32,677 nucleotides of DNA from JBOHDX01 sp050700835 (GCA_050700835.1 JBOHDX010000060.1:1-32677); one strand, 5' to 3'. Positions 18,477 to 26,012 are shown, counted from the stretch's first letter. Notes: a model not told the origin generated them from the sequence alone. Program-made: numbers and translations.

Positions 18477-19775
18477 ATGGCCGCGGACTCGGTGAGTCAT
18501 GTCCCGGCACGGGTGCCCGTGCTGGCGCGCTGGCGAGCCGCCATCTGGCGACTGCTCACCGCCACCGTGTCGGCGTGCTTCCGCTACCGCGTCACCGGGC
18601 TTGCCGCCGAGGCGGCGTTCTTCGCGATCCTCTCACTGCCGCCGCTGATCTTCGGAGTGGCCGGCACCATCGGCTACGTCGCCGAGCGCTACAACGTCTC
18701 CACCATCGACCAGCTCAAGACGCAGATCGCGGACGCGTTCGGCCAGGCCCTCACCTCTCAGACGGTCGACCAGGTGATCAATCCCACTCTCAACGAGGTG
18801 TTCGCGGGCGGCCGGATCGACGTCATCTCGATCGGCTTCGTCCTGGCTCTGTGGTCCGGGTCGCGGGCGCTCAACGTGTTCGTGGACACGATCACGATCA
18901 TGTACGGCCTCGGCGGTCGGCGTGGCATCGTCAAGACCCGGGCCCTGTCGTTCTCGTTGTACGTAGTCGCCTTGTGCATCGCGGTCGTCGCGCTGCCGCT
19001 GATCCTCGCCGGCCCATCGCTGGTCGGAGAGATCCTGCCCAAGCATCTGCAGTTCGTGATGAACCTCTACTGGCCCACGGTGCTGTTGCTGTCGATCGCG
19101 TTCCTCACCACGCTCTACCACTTGTCCGTGCCGGTGCGGACCTCGTGGCGCTACGACATCCCCGGCGCCGTTTTCACCCTGCTGGCTTGGTTGCTGGGCA
19201 GCTACGTGCTGCGGTGGGCGCTGCAGGGCGCGGTCGGTGGATCGTCGATCTACGGTCCCCTCTCGGCCCCGATCGCGGTGCTGATCTGGTTGTACTTCTT
19301 GTCCATCGCAGTGCTCATCGGCGCCGCCGTCAACGCGTCGTTCGACCGGGTCTTCCCGGCCAACACTACGACCAGGGCCAGGATCGAGCTCGTCCGACGA
19401 CTACGGCTCCGGGCCGCCGCCGCCCGGCTCCGCGATGCCGGCTACACCGACGAGGAGGTCGGCGAGGGGCTGGCCCCGTCGGTCCTGGACGAAGAGATCG
19501 AGGAGCGCACCCGGCGAGTGATCGAGGACGCCCGCCGGCGGCGCGAGCCTGCCCCTGAGGACGACGATCCGCTGCTCGATCCGGGCGAGACGCAGGCACC
19601 GGCGGCACCGTCGGCACCGGCGGCTGCAGCGGCGCCGATCGCGTCGACCAAGCCGAACGGCGCCCCCCTACATGGTCCGGCTACCGGCCGCGGCACCAGG
19701 ATCCACAAGCGTCCACCGTCGGACGATGACTCCGAACCCGAACCGGTCGGCCGGCGCACCAGCGACAACGGTTAG
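18477..19775 (+). CDS. YihY/BrkB-family inner membrane protein
   Basis: A 432-aa protein with about six transmembrane helices: the first follows AAFFAILSLPPLIFGVAGT (about residues 44-60), and the conserved LALWSGSRALNVF and PGAVFTLLAWLLGSYVLR blocks of the YihY/BrkB family follow. A long charged, Ala/Pro-rich cytoplasmic tail starts after about residue 300. The family is widespread and its transport role is unsettled; older RNase BN annotation is wrong. ATG 18477 follows a TACCGT -10 by 6 nt, consistent with a leaderless mRNA. GTG 18492 is an alternative but lacks a ribosome site. Confidence 0.88.
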   Translation: MAADSVSHVPARVPVLARWRAAIWRLLTATVSACFRYRVTGLAAEAAFFAILSLPPLIFGVAGTIGYVAERYNVSTIDQLKTQIADAFGQALTSQTVDQVINPTLNEVFAGGRIDVISIGFVLALWSGSRALNVFVDTITIMYGLGGRRGIVKTRALSFSLYVVALCIAVVALPLILAGPSLVGEILPKHLQFVMNLYWPTVLLLSIAFLTTLYHLSVPVRTSWRYDIPGAVFTLLAWLLGSYVLRWALQGAVGGSSIYGPLSAPIAVLIWLYFLSIAVLIGAAVNASFDRVFPANTTTRARIELVRRLRLRAAAARLRDAGYTDEEVGEGLAPSVLDEEIEERTRRVIEDARRRREPAPEDDDPLLDPGETQAPAAPSAPAAAAAPIASTKPNGAPLHGPATGRGTRIHKRPPSDDDSEPEPVGRRTSDNG

Positions 19776-19863
19776 GACGGAAACTCGGATGCAGGCTTGG
19801 CGGGCCGCGACTTAGGGTGCGGCAGCCGCGCCGCAGGAGCGCGCTCGTTGCGAGGACCCTTAC

Positions 19864-20895
19864 GTGACATCAGCTGGGCCAGCCGGTATGAACCTGACCC
19901 TCATCGGGTGGGATGAGGCGTGGGCGGAGTCTGCCGCCGCTCGCTGCGGCGTACCCGGCCGAGTGGCGCGGGTGGATCGCGGTGTGTGCTCGGTCCTGAC
20001 CGCGCAGGGTGTCGTCCGGGCCAGCCTGTCCGGCGCCGTGCTCGACTCGATGGCGCGCGACTCGCTGTCAACCCCTTGCACCGGCGACTGGGTGATGGTC
20101 CGCACCTGGCCCGACGACCGGCTCACGCTCGAGGAGGTACTTCCGCGTCGGAGTGCCGTCGTGCGCGGCACCGTGTCCGAGCGGTCGGAGGGGCAGGTGC
20201 TGGCCGCCAACGCGACCGCCGTCGCCGTCGTGGTCGGCCTCGACCGGGAACCCTCCGTGACCAAGGTCGAGAGACTCGTCGCGGTTGCCTGGGAGAGCGG
20301 CGCCGTGCCCCTGGTGCTGCTCACCAAGTCGGACCTCGCCGCCGATGCGCACGACGTCGCCACCGACGTCGCCGCAGCGGCTCCGGGCGTGGACGTACTC
20401 ACGTGCAGCACCGTGACCCTTGACGGCATCGAGCAGCTACGAGCGCGGATCACACCAGCCGACACGATGGCCCTGGTGGGTTCGTCGGGCGCCGGGAAGT
20501 CCTCCCTGGCCAACGCCCTGGCCGGCGCGCCGCTCCTGGTCACGAAGCGGATCCGTGACGACGGCCGGGGTCGTCACACCTCGGTCCGCCGCGAGCTGGT
20601 GCCGCTGCCTGGTGGCGGAACACTGGTCGACACACCGGGGCTGCGCGGCGTCGGACTCTTCGAGACTGGCGACGGCGTCGCCGCGACCTTCCCGGACGTC
20701 GAGGCCCTGGTCGCCCGATGCCGCTTCGCCGACTGCGTCCACGCGACCGAGCCTGACTGCGCGGTCCGCAAGGCGTTGGAGTCAGGCGGCCTCTCGGCCC
20801 GTCGCTACGAGAGCTGGCAGCGGTTGCAGCGAGAGGTGGACTGGATAGCCCGGCGTACCGCTGCACGCAAGCGGGCCGACGAGAAGCGACGTTGA
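19864..20895 (+). CDS. rsgA: Ribosome-associated circularly permuted GTPase RsgA
   Basis: A 343-aa GTPase that helps mature the 30S subunit. It has an N-terminal OB-fold (about 30-100), then the permuted G motifs in order G4 TKSDL (154-158), G1 GSSGAGKSS (206-214) and G3 DTPGL (256-260). A C-terminal zinc knuckle C286..C291.H293..C299 (CRFADCVHATEPDC) follows. GTG 19864 is preferred because GAGGA (19852-19856) precedes it with 7-nt spacing. The later ATG 19888 has no such site. It begins 88 bp after the YihY gene; a weak GC hairpin (19818-19835) lies between. Confidence 0.95.
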   Translation: MTSAGPAGMNLTLIGWDEAWAESAAARCGVPGRVARVDRGVCSVLTAQGVVRASLSGAVLDSMARDSLSTPCTGDWVMVRTWPDDRLTLEEVLPRRSAVVRGTVSERSEGQVLAANATAVAVVVGLDREPSVTKVERLVAVAWESGAVPLVLLTKSDLAADAHDVATDVAAAAPGVDVLTCSTVTLDGIEQLRARITPADTMALVGSSGAGKSSLANALAGAPLLVTKRIRDDGRGRHTSVRRELVPLPGGGTLVDTPGLRGVGLFETGDGVAATFPDVEALVARCRFADCVHATEPDCAVRKALESGGLSARRYESWQRLQREVDWIARRTAARKRADEKRR

Positions 20896-20930
20896 GCCGC
20901 TCATGACGCGCTCAGGCGGGTCGTCGTGTG

Positions 20931-20936
20931 TACGGT
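20931..20936 (+). promoter_or_regulatory. -10-like TACGGT upstream of lemA
   Basis: TACGGT fits TANNNT and stands 7 nt before a GTG at 20944 that opens a 17-codon ORF running into lemA. No convincing -35 is seen. Confidence 0.4.
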
Positions 20937-20943
20937 GGCTGCC

Positions 20944-20997
20944 GTGACCGGCGTGGTGGGTGCTTACGCCCGAGCGTTCGGGCAGGAGGAGTCATGA
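20944..20997 (+). CDS. 17-codon leaderless ORF coupled to lemA
   Basis: GTG 20944 opens MTGVVGAYARAFGQEES, ending at TGA 20995-20997, which overlaps the lemA ATG as ATGA. The codons for GQEES double as the lemA ribosome site (GGCAGGAGGAG). The start is 7 nt after a TACGGT -10. It could be a leaderless upstream ORF that tunes lemA by translational coupling; translation is inferred only. Confidence 0.4.
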   Translation: MTGVVGAYARAFGQEES

Positions 20998-21548
20998 TCC
21001 CTCTCGTCGTGCTCGGCGTCGTCGTGGCGCTGCTCGTCGTCGAAGTTGCCGTCTCCTACACCCGCTTGGTCGGGCAGAGGAAACTCGTCGCCGACTCGTG
21101 GCGACAGATCGTCTCCGAGCTGCAGCGCAGGGACGAACTGATCTCCAACCTGGTCACGATCGTGCAGGGTCACGTCGCCCATGAGCGAGAGGTCGTCGAG
21201 CACCTGTCGGCCGCGCGGAGTGCCGCCCAGGCGCAGGCAGAGTCGGGTCCAGGCGCCAGGCAGCAACCCGAGCGGCAGCTAGGGCTGGCGGTGCGTGGCT
21301 TGCTGGCCCTGGCGGACAGCTACCCCGACCTCAAAGCCAGCGCGGGCTTCCTGGCAGTGCAGCAGCAACTGCAGAACACCGAGGACCGGATCGCCGCCGA
21401 CGGTCAGTTCTACAACGGCAACGTCCGCTCGTACAACACCCGAATCAAGTCCGTGCCGAGCTCGATCATCGCGTCGGTGTGCCGCTTCACCCCGGTGGAA
21501 CATCTCGAGATCGAGGCCGGGTCGGGTCAGCAGGTGGCGAAGACATAG
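20994..21548 (+). CDS. lemA: LemA family protein
   Basis: A 184-aa protein with one N-terminal membrane helix (about residues 2-20, IPLVVLGVVVALLVVEVAV), followed by long alpha-helices typical of LemA: a VADSWRQIVSELQRRDELISN-like stretch, YPDLKASAGFLAVQQQL, and the conserved FYNGNVRSYNTRIKSVPSSI. The N-terminus is expected outside and the coiled domain in the cytoplasm; cellular function is not established. ATG 20994 has a strong AGGAGGAG site. The 3' end overlaps the convergent GH114-like gene by 22 bp, so antisense interference or a shared terminator region is likely. Confidence 0.92.
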   Translation: MIPLVVLGVVVALLVVEVAVSYTRLVGQRKLVADSWRQIVSELQRRDELISNLVTIVQGHVAHEREVVEHLSAARSAAQAQAESGPGARQQPERQLGLAVRGLLALADSYPDLKASAGFLAVQQQLQNTEDRIAADGQFYNGNVRSYNTRIKSVPSSIIASVCRFTPVEHLEIEAGSGQQVAKT

Positions 21549-22339
21549 CCGCGGTGTCGCGGGGTCACCAGCATCCGATCTCGATAGACGATCGAGATGG
21601 CGTCACCGCGAGCCCGGCAGGCGGCGTTGAAGTTGGCCCGGCCGTTGTCGGAGTACTCGATCTCGATCAGGTGCCGGTGGTAGACCCGTCGGTAGCTCGC
21701 ACACTCGTGCCAGCGTTGGCAGTCCTCGGCAACCGCGAAGTCGAAATCTACGCGCCGGGCCACGCGGGCCGGCAGCTGCGCCATGTTCTTCTGCGCGATC
21801 GCCATGTGCTTCCGGTGCGTCGCGACGGACAGCAGCCGCGCCAACGCCATGTTGTCGCCACGGGTCAGCAACCGCCGGGATCGGGTGAAGGAGTCGAGGT
21901 TGTCGGGTTCGACGGCGTCGAAGCCCTTACGTGCACAGCCGGCCACCCAGCGGCTGAGAACGGCAGAGATGATGTGACGCTTGTGCGCGCTGGACGTGTC
22001 GAGCAGGACCTCGCCCGGCCATCCGGGATCGTGGAGCAACCTCCCGCTACGGTCGCGCAGCAGGACGGATCGGTGGTGCGTCCGCCACCAGTGCAGCTCC
22101 CCGGGCTGGGTCTGGAACGCGTTGATGTAGCAGATGTTGTAGGTGCCAGGGTTTCTGGCGGGTGGAGCCGTCCGGTCGCGGGTAACGATCCGGACGCCGT
22201 GCGGCAGCGGGTACGCCCCGCCGAGTTGGTAGTCCGCCGGTGCGTTGACGGGCGGCAGCATCGGGGTCGCCAGCGTCAGCGTGGTGGTGGCGGCGACCAG
22301 GGCATGGGCCAACATCGTCGGCGCGACGGACCAGAGCAT
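21527..22339 (-). CDS. Secreted GH114-like (endo-alpha-1,4-polygalactosaminidase-type) protein
   Basis: A 270-aa protein starting with a signal-peptide-like stretch (MLWSVAPTMLAHALVAATTT). The mature part shows the TIM-barrel features of the GH114 family: YNICYINAF, a LLDTSSAHKRHIISAV block in the place of the family's Asp-rich strand, and the strongly typical GFDAVEPDNLDSF with acidic residues. It probably acts outside the cell on a galactosaminoglycan-type polysaccharide; the substrate is inferred from the family. ATG 22339 stands 6 nt after TAGGGT, fitting a leaderless transcript. It converges on lemA with a 22-bp overlap. Confidence 0.8.
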   Translation of the reverse strand: MLWSVAPTMLAHALVAATTTLTLATPMLPPVNAPADYQLGGAYPLPHGVRIVTRDRTAPPARNPGTYNICYINAFQTQPGELHWWRTHHRSVLLRDRSGRLLHDPGWPGEVLLDTSSAHKRHIISAVLSRWVAGCARKGFDAVEPDNLDSFTRSRRLLTRGDNMALARLLSVATHRKHMAIAQKNMAQLPARVARRVDFDFAVAEDCQRWHECASYRRVYHRHLIEIEYSDNGRANFNAACRARGDAISIVYRDRMLVTPRHRGYVFATC

Positions 22340-22345
22340 GAACTG

Positions 22346-22351
22346 ACCCTA
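22346..22351 (-). promoter_or_regulatory. -10-like TAGGGT for the GH114-like gene
   Basis: On the minus strand TAGGGT is followed by 6 nt and ATG 22339. This matches the leaderless geometry seen at other genes here. Confidence 0.4.
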
Positions 22352-22438
22352 CGACGGGCTGGGCGGCAACTGGTGGCGTTCGCCACAGGGCCGCCCCGGC
22401 CCTCGACACGCGAACCGGCGGAATCGCCAGCAGCGGGG

Positions 22439-22444
22439 TAACGT
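22439..22444 (+). promoter_or_regulatory. -10-like TAACGT for the small membrane protein
   Basis: TAACGT is followed by 6 nt and GTG 22451. No ribosome site precedes this GTG, so a leaderless transcript is the simplest reading. Confidence 0.4.
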
Positions 22445-22450
22445 CCAACG

Positions 22451-22711
22451 GTGCCCTTGGACCTAGATGCGGACCTGCTCGTCATAGGTGCCGTGCTGGC
22501 CGGGATCGCACTGCTGATCGTGACGATGTCCTGGATGGAGGACACCCTCGAGAACCCCGGCTCCGTGAAGGCGCCCCGCAAAGCGCGCAAGCCCGCGCGT
22601 GCCGCCGCCCGGACCGTCGTCGAGGCAGCGGCCTCGCTGGTGAAGGCAATCATCCAATGGGCTGGCCGATATTCCTCGATTTTGCAGCATCGAGCCACCC
22701 GTCAGCCCTAG
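22451..22711 (+). CDS. Small single-helix membrane protein, unknown
   Basis: An 86-aa protein: acidic start (PLDLDADL), one hydrophobic helix (about residues 9-27, LLVIGAVLAGIALLIVTMSW), then a Lys/Arg/Ala-rich tail (KAPRKARKPARAAAR) likely to be cytoplasmic. No family is recognised. It is divergent from the GH114-like gene and is the last gene before the mobile-island remnants, so its C-terminus could have been altered by the insertion. Confidence 0.5.
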   Translation: MPLDLDADLLVIGAVLAGIALLIVTMSWMEDTLENPGSVKAPRKARKPARAAARTVVEAAASLVKAIIQWAGRYSSILQHRATRQP

Positions 22712-22885
22712 CCAAGCTGGGGGGCTCGGATCGCCCTCGTCTGGTGGGTGATGACATTCAGCCGGTACCACACCCCAGCGGCATCCAGAGCCGAGCCGCC
22801 GTACCCTCCACCGAACACGCTGGACTGCATCGCGTCAGGTTCGCCGTCGACGACATCGACGACACCTCGCACGTCTGCACAACGG
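22708..22885 (-). pseudogene. Possible remnant of an unknown coding sequence
   Basis: The minus strand encodes a normal-looking protein end with VVDGEPDAMQSSVFGGGYGG and GVWYRLNVITHQTRAI, finishing at TAG 22710-22708. The plus-strand reading of the same bases is Pro/Ser/Thr-rich and unlike a protein. Homology to a known family is not recognised. It directly abuts the integrase remnant on the opposite strand, as expected at a rearranged island edge. No tRNA or clear attachment site was found between 22712 and 22885. Confidence 0.25.
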
Positions 22886-23287
22886 CGCACCTCAGCCGGT
22901 GTCCGCGACGTGGCGATCCCGCCGCACCTGATCCCGGTCGTGAAGGCGCACCTGAACAACCACACGGGCAGGGCCAGGGACGCGCTGCTGTTCCCGGCCG
23001 CGGCCGACAGCAACGCCCACATGGCACCGTCGACGCTGTACAAGGTCTACTACCCGGCTCGGAAGGCTGCCGGCCGCGAGGACCTCCGCTGGCACGACCT
23101 GCGTCACACCGGCGCCGTCCTCGCGGCACAGACCGGCGCGACCCTCGCCGAGCTGATGGGTCGGCTCGGGCACTCCACGCCTGGCGCGGCGATGCGCTAC
23201 CAGCACGCCGCCGCCGACCGTGACGCAGAGATCGCCAAGCGGTTGTCGGCGCTCGTGTCGGACCCGACTGGAACGGTGGAGTCGTGA
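22886..23287 (+). pseudogene. Phage/ICE tyrosine integrase, C-terminal fragment
   Basis: The 3' third of a phage-type tyrosine integrase. It starts abruptly at RTSAGVRDVAIPPHLIPVV and retains HDLRHTGAVLA (His and Arg of box II), LMGRLGHST (third His) and the nucleophile Tyr in AMRYQHA. The N-terminal arm-binding and core-binding domains and the box I Arg are absent, so it cannot be active alone. The open frame continues upstream to 22748, but that part is compositionally unlike integrase. Its TGA overlaps the next gene's GTG (GTGA), preserving the original operon arrangement. Confidence 0.8.
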
Positions 23288-23715
23288 CCGAACCGATCGA
23301 GAAGGACCGCCTTGAGGACGTGGTGCGTCCCGAGGAGACTCCCGACGACCTGGTCCTCCTGCTGCGAGCCGGCGATGAGGATGACAGCGTCGAGCGGTTG
23401 AAGCATCAGGCCGCCCGCCTGAGCCGGCGCTACACGCTCAACGGTGCCGATTGCTACGGAGTCTCCGCGTTTGCCGCCACTGAGGAGAACGAGTCGTGGC
23501 TCCTGGCAACGAAGATGTATGTTCGGCGGCGCTACTACCGGATCGCATCCGCCGACGTCGCAGGTCTGACGCTCCTTCCCACCTTCACCGCGCCACACTG
23601 GACGGTGCTGTTTCCGGGGCCTGACGGCCCGGCGTATCAAGCGTTTCTAGACGCTCTCGGAGACTTGCGAGACAATCCATACTGGAATCGGAAGGTCGGA
23701 AGGAGGCCACGATGA
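23284..23715 (+). CDS. Conserved hypothetical protein (143 aa), integrase-linked
   Basis: A 143-aa soluble protein starting at GTG 23284 inside the integrase stop (GTGA overlap). It has an acidic N-terminus, then RYTLNGADCYGVSAFAA, a strand-rich middle, LLPTFTAPHWTVLFPG and a final LRDNPYWNRKV. I recall similar proteins in actinobacterial integrative elements but no function. It overlaps the next gene by ATGA, so the two products are probably made together. Confidence 0.7.
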   Translation: MTEPIEKDRLEDVVRPEETPDDLVLLLRAGDEDDSVERLKHQAARLSRRYTLNGADCYGVSAFAATEENESWLLATKMYVRRRYYRIASADVAGLTLLPTFTAPHWTVLFPGPDGPAYQAFLDALGDLRDNPYWNRKVGRRPR

Positions 23716-24005
23716 CAACCCAAGAGATCACCGATGTGGCCGACTATCAGGTCGACCTCGATGTCGACTTCGCCAACGAGGACGAGACCGGCTACATCTG
23801 GCTCTTCCTCGACGAAGCCCGTGAGCCCGAGAACGTCGTTCCCGGCGCGGTGTTGACCCTGCGCGAAGGCGAGGACCTGGCGATGGGACAGGTCATTGAC
23901 TTGGTCACCAAAGCCAACGGCACGATCGTCCACATCGAGCTGCTCCCCGGAGCCCTCAAGGATTACCAGGCGGCCATCGAGCGATTCACGACTCGGCACG
24001 CCTGA
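23712..24005 (+). CDS. Conserved hypothetical acidic protein (97 aa)
   Basis: A 97-aa strongly acidic protein (TDVADYQVDLDVDFANEDET), with an all-beta-looking middle (VPGAVLTL, AMGQVIDLVTKANGTIVHIELLPG) and a C-terminal helix. Its ATG overlaps the previous stop (ATGA). The acidic partner of a basic upstream protein might suggest a complex, even a toxin-antitoxin pair, but no motif supports that and I do not claim it. Confidence 0.7.
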   Translation: MTTQEITDVADYQVDLDVDFANEDETGYIWLFLDEAREPENVVPGAVLTLREGEDLAMGQVIDLVTKANGTIVHIELLPGALKDYQAAIERFTTRHA

Positions 24006-24012
24006 GCGCGTC

Positions 24013-24168
24013 ATGGCCAAGACCTTCGCGGAATACGCCCGAGAGCGAGAGGCCCGGATGGGCCCGGAGGGGCGCGAGGCGATGCGGGTGTTCAACGCCT
24101 TCTACGCGTCGCTCCCGCACGAGGAGATTCTGACTCTCGCGACTGATGAAGACGACGCTCGGAGCTGA
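24013..24168 (+). CDS. Small helical hypothetical protein (51 aa)
   Basis: ATG 24013, 7 nt after the previous stop, encodes 51 residues rich in charged helix formers (FAEYAREREARMGPEGREAM, then FNAFYASLPHEEIL). No family is recognised. It completes the integrase-orf143-orf97-orf51 set and ends 10 bp before the stop of the convergent XRE gene. Confidence 0.5.
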   Translation: MAKTFAEYAREREARMGPEGREAMRVFNAFYASLPHEEILTLATDEDDARS

Positions 24169-24178
24169 ATCATCTGCC

Positions 24179-24832
24179 TCACCTGCCGGGGTCGTCGTTA
24201 GACACCTCCTGCCCTGACTGTAGGTACTGGGCCCGCTGGCTGGGTCGAAGTCGGATGAGCGCCCCGCGTGGACCTCCTCTCTCCTCGTCGGTCGCTCGCC
24301 GCCGACGGCGGCGGCGTGTCGGCAGGGCCTTGCGGATCAGCGGCTGCCAGGCACGGCGGATGGGATCGGGCAGATCGAGCTCTCTCCAGATGCCGACGAG
24401 CAGCGCGCCGTCGATGTAGTCGAGCAGGTCGTGCGGACTGCCCTCCCGGAGGATGAGCTCGTAGGCGCGTGTGCGCTCGGCGCGGTCGTCGAGGTAGTAC
24501 GGCCGCCGCCGTACCGGCCAATCGTGGTCGGGTCCAGGCAGGAGGACCATGCGGAAAGCGCGCTCCGGATCGAGTCGCCACAGTTGGTTGGCGAGCCAGA
24601 ACGGGTGAAGGCCGTGCTGGCCGGGCACCTCGACGAACTCCAGGTTCGGCACGACCTCCAACCGGTGGCCGGTCGCTTCGATGATCCGCTCGGCGACGGC
24701 CAGGGATGGCGACTTCGCGTCCCGCTCGTAGGCCGACAGGGTGGGCTGAGATGTCCCGGAAAGCTGCGCGAGGGCCTTCTGAGTCAGCCCGGCCGCGCGG
24801 CGGGCGTACATCAGCAAGGAGCCCCCGGACAT
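24179..24832 (-). CDS. XRE-family regulator with C-terminal unknown domain
   Basis: A 217-aa protein. Residues about 5-60 form a Cro/C1-type helix-turn-helix (LMYARRAAGLTQKALAQLSGTSQPTLSAYERDAKSPS). Then comes a conserved-looking domain with FWLANQLWRLDPERAFRMVL, RAYELILREGSPHDLLDYIDG and WRELDLPDPIRRAW, and a very basic Arg tail (RRRRRRRRATDEE). ATG 24832 is 6 nt after TATCGT, supporting a leaderless start; a longer open frame upstream has no start signals. It is divergent from a frameshifted gene at 25017 with a shared 184-bp gap holding two ATCTAGTG copies, so autoregulation is likely. Antitoxin function is possible but unproven. Confidence 0.8.
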   Translation of the reverse strand: MSGGSLLMYARRAAGLTQKALAQLSGTSQPTLSAYERDAKSPSLAVAERIIEATGHRLEVVPNLEFVEVPGQHGLHPFWLANQLWRLDPERAFRMVLLPGPDHDWPVRRRPYYLDDRAERTRAYELILREGSPHDLLDYIDGALLVGIWRELDLPDPIRRAWQPLIRKALPTRRRRRRRATDEERGGPRGALIRLRPSQRAQYLQSGQEVSNDDPGR

Positions 24833-24838
24833 GCTTCG

Positions 24839-24844
24839 ACGATA
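24839..24844 (-). promoter_or_regulatory. -10-like TATCGT for the XRE gene
   Basis: TATCGT on the minus strand followed by 6 nt and ATG 24832. One ATCTAGTG repeat (24854-24861) falls in the spacer where a -35/-10 operator would lie. Confidence 0.45.
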
Positions 24845-24853
24845 TCCCACCGG

Positions 24854-24981
24854 ATCTAGTGGACCAGGTTGCCCGATTTGGTGTCCCACCTGCACAAACG
24901 CTGCCCTGCGAGGACAGCTGTGGCTCTGCGCTGCGGCGTGTCCATGCCACATCCGGACATCCCTCGCACACCTATCTAGTG
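24854..24981. promoter_or_regulatory. Paired ATCTAGTG sites, candidate XRE operators
   Basis: The 8-mer ATCTAGTG occurs at 24854-24861 and 24974-24981, exactly 120 bp apart. The first lies upstream of the XRE -10, the second 36 nt before the GTG of the divergent gene. Both continue with similar gac(c)agg bases. They are candidate operators for the XRE protein; this is inference. Confidence 0.35.
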
Positions 24982-25016
24982 ACAGGGGTCCGTCCGGGCC
25001 CGAAAAGGGTGATCAC

Positions 25017-25932
25017 GTGAGCGTTGCGAAGTGTCTTGGCCTGGACGACGTCGACGGTCCAGCGATGGCGGCCGCGAGTGTGGCGTGGCGGCGTTGGTGC
25101 CACCAAGATCCGGGTCTGGCGGTGGTCGACCACCTGCTGGACCTTCCCGACTGGACACGTCGCGCCTCCACAGCGAGCAAGGACGATCTGCTGGTCCGCC
25201 TGTCCCAGTTGGCTCAGGACGACGCCGAGGCGGCCGTGGCGCTGGCGTGGCTGCTGTTTACCGGGCGTGACACGCCTGGCAGACAACCTGCGCGACCTCT
25301 CGCGGGACATCGACGCGCTGACGGCCGGCGAGCTCTGGATGCAGATCCGGATGGCGCCGTGGGAGCGATGCGTTGCCGCGAACATCCTCCGCGCCGTACG
25401 CCGTTCTCTGCTGGCCGAGCTGGGGCACAGCGAGGCCGCGCAGCGACGCGATCGCACCTGGGCAAGGACCACGCTGTGGGACAACGCTGTGGACCTCGAC
25501 CTCCTCGTGGGGCTCCCCGAACTTCATGCCGATGCGGTGTTCGAGGCGAGCCAGATCGTTCAGCACGCGCTGATCGCCGGCGTGCTGAGCCTGCCGGACG
25601 CCTCGCTGCTGCAGCAGCTCGCTGAGGCGGCCTTCGAGCACTCCGCGGCGGCGCGTAGGGGGCGTGCCGGGCTCACCGCCCCCGCCGTCGTCGAGTCCGT
25701 CACCCGCGACCGCCCAGTGTCTGCGCGATCCGTACGCCGCCGGGCGGCGATCCTCATGGACCGGCTCCGTCGGTACGCGAACGAGAAGCGACTCATCAAC
25801 GAGCTGCGTGACTTCGTCGCGGCGCACCAGCTGCCACCGATGAGCCTCGACGAAGTGCTCGAGGAATACCTGTGGCAGCACATCGAGGAGTACGTCAACG
25901 CCGATCACCAGGAGCTCGATCAGTCCGCATGA
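25017..25932 (+). pseudogene. Frameshifted hypothetical island gene
   Basis: GTG 25017 (AAAGGG about 8 nt upstream) opens a protein starting SVAKCLGLDDVDGPAMAAA and running to LAWLLFTG near 25265. The continuation, LADNLRDLSRDIDALTAGEL to the stop at 25932, is in the next frame. Removing one T from the TTT at 25257-25259 would give ...AWLLLPGVTRLADNL... and a single protein of about 304 aa. The C-terminal part is helical and charged (SARSVRRRAAILMDRLRRYA). No function is recognised. The gene is either inactivated by a 1-bp insertion or carries a sequencing error in a homopolymer. Confidence 0.65.
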
Positions 25933-26012
25933 TCAGGACCTTGCGATGACGGATCTGCCGTCGGTGGGCGGGCACGGAGACGGGGTGGCGTTCACGTGTC
26001 AGGCTGGCGCGC

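Noticed and set aside
19818..19835. TGCGGC/GCCGCA hairpin between yihY and rsgA as a terminator
   Set aside because: Only 6 bp, no U tract, and such pairs are frequent by chance at this GC content.
22712..22886. tRNA gene or attachment site at the island edge
   Set aside because: No cloverleaf arms, T-loop GTTCRANNC or duplicated att core could be found by eye.
23284..24005. Toxin-antitoxin annotation for orf143-orf97
   Set aside because: Overlap and opposite charge are suggestive, but no toxin or antitoxin fold motif is visible.
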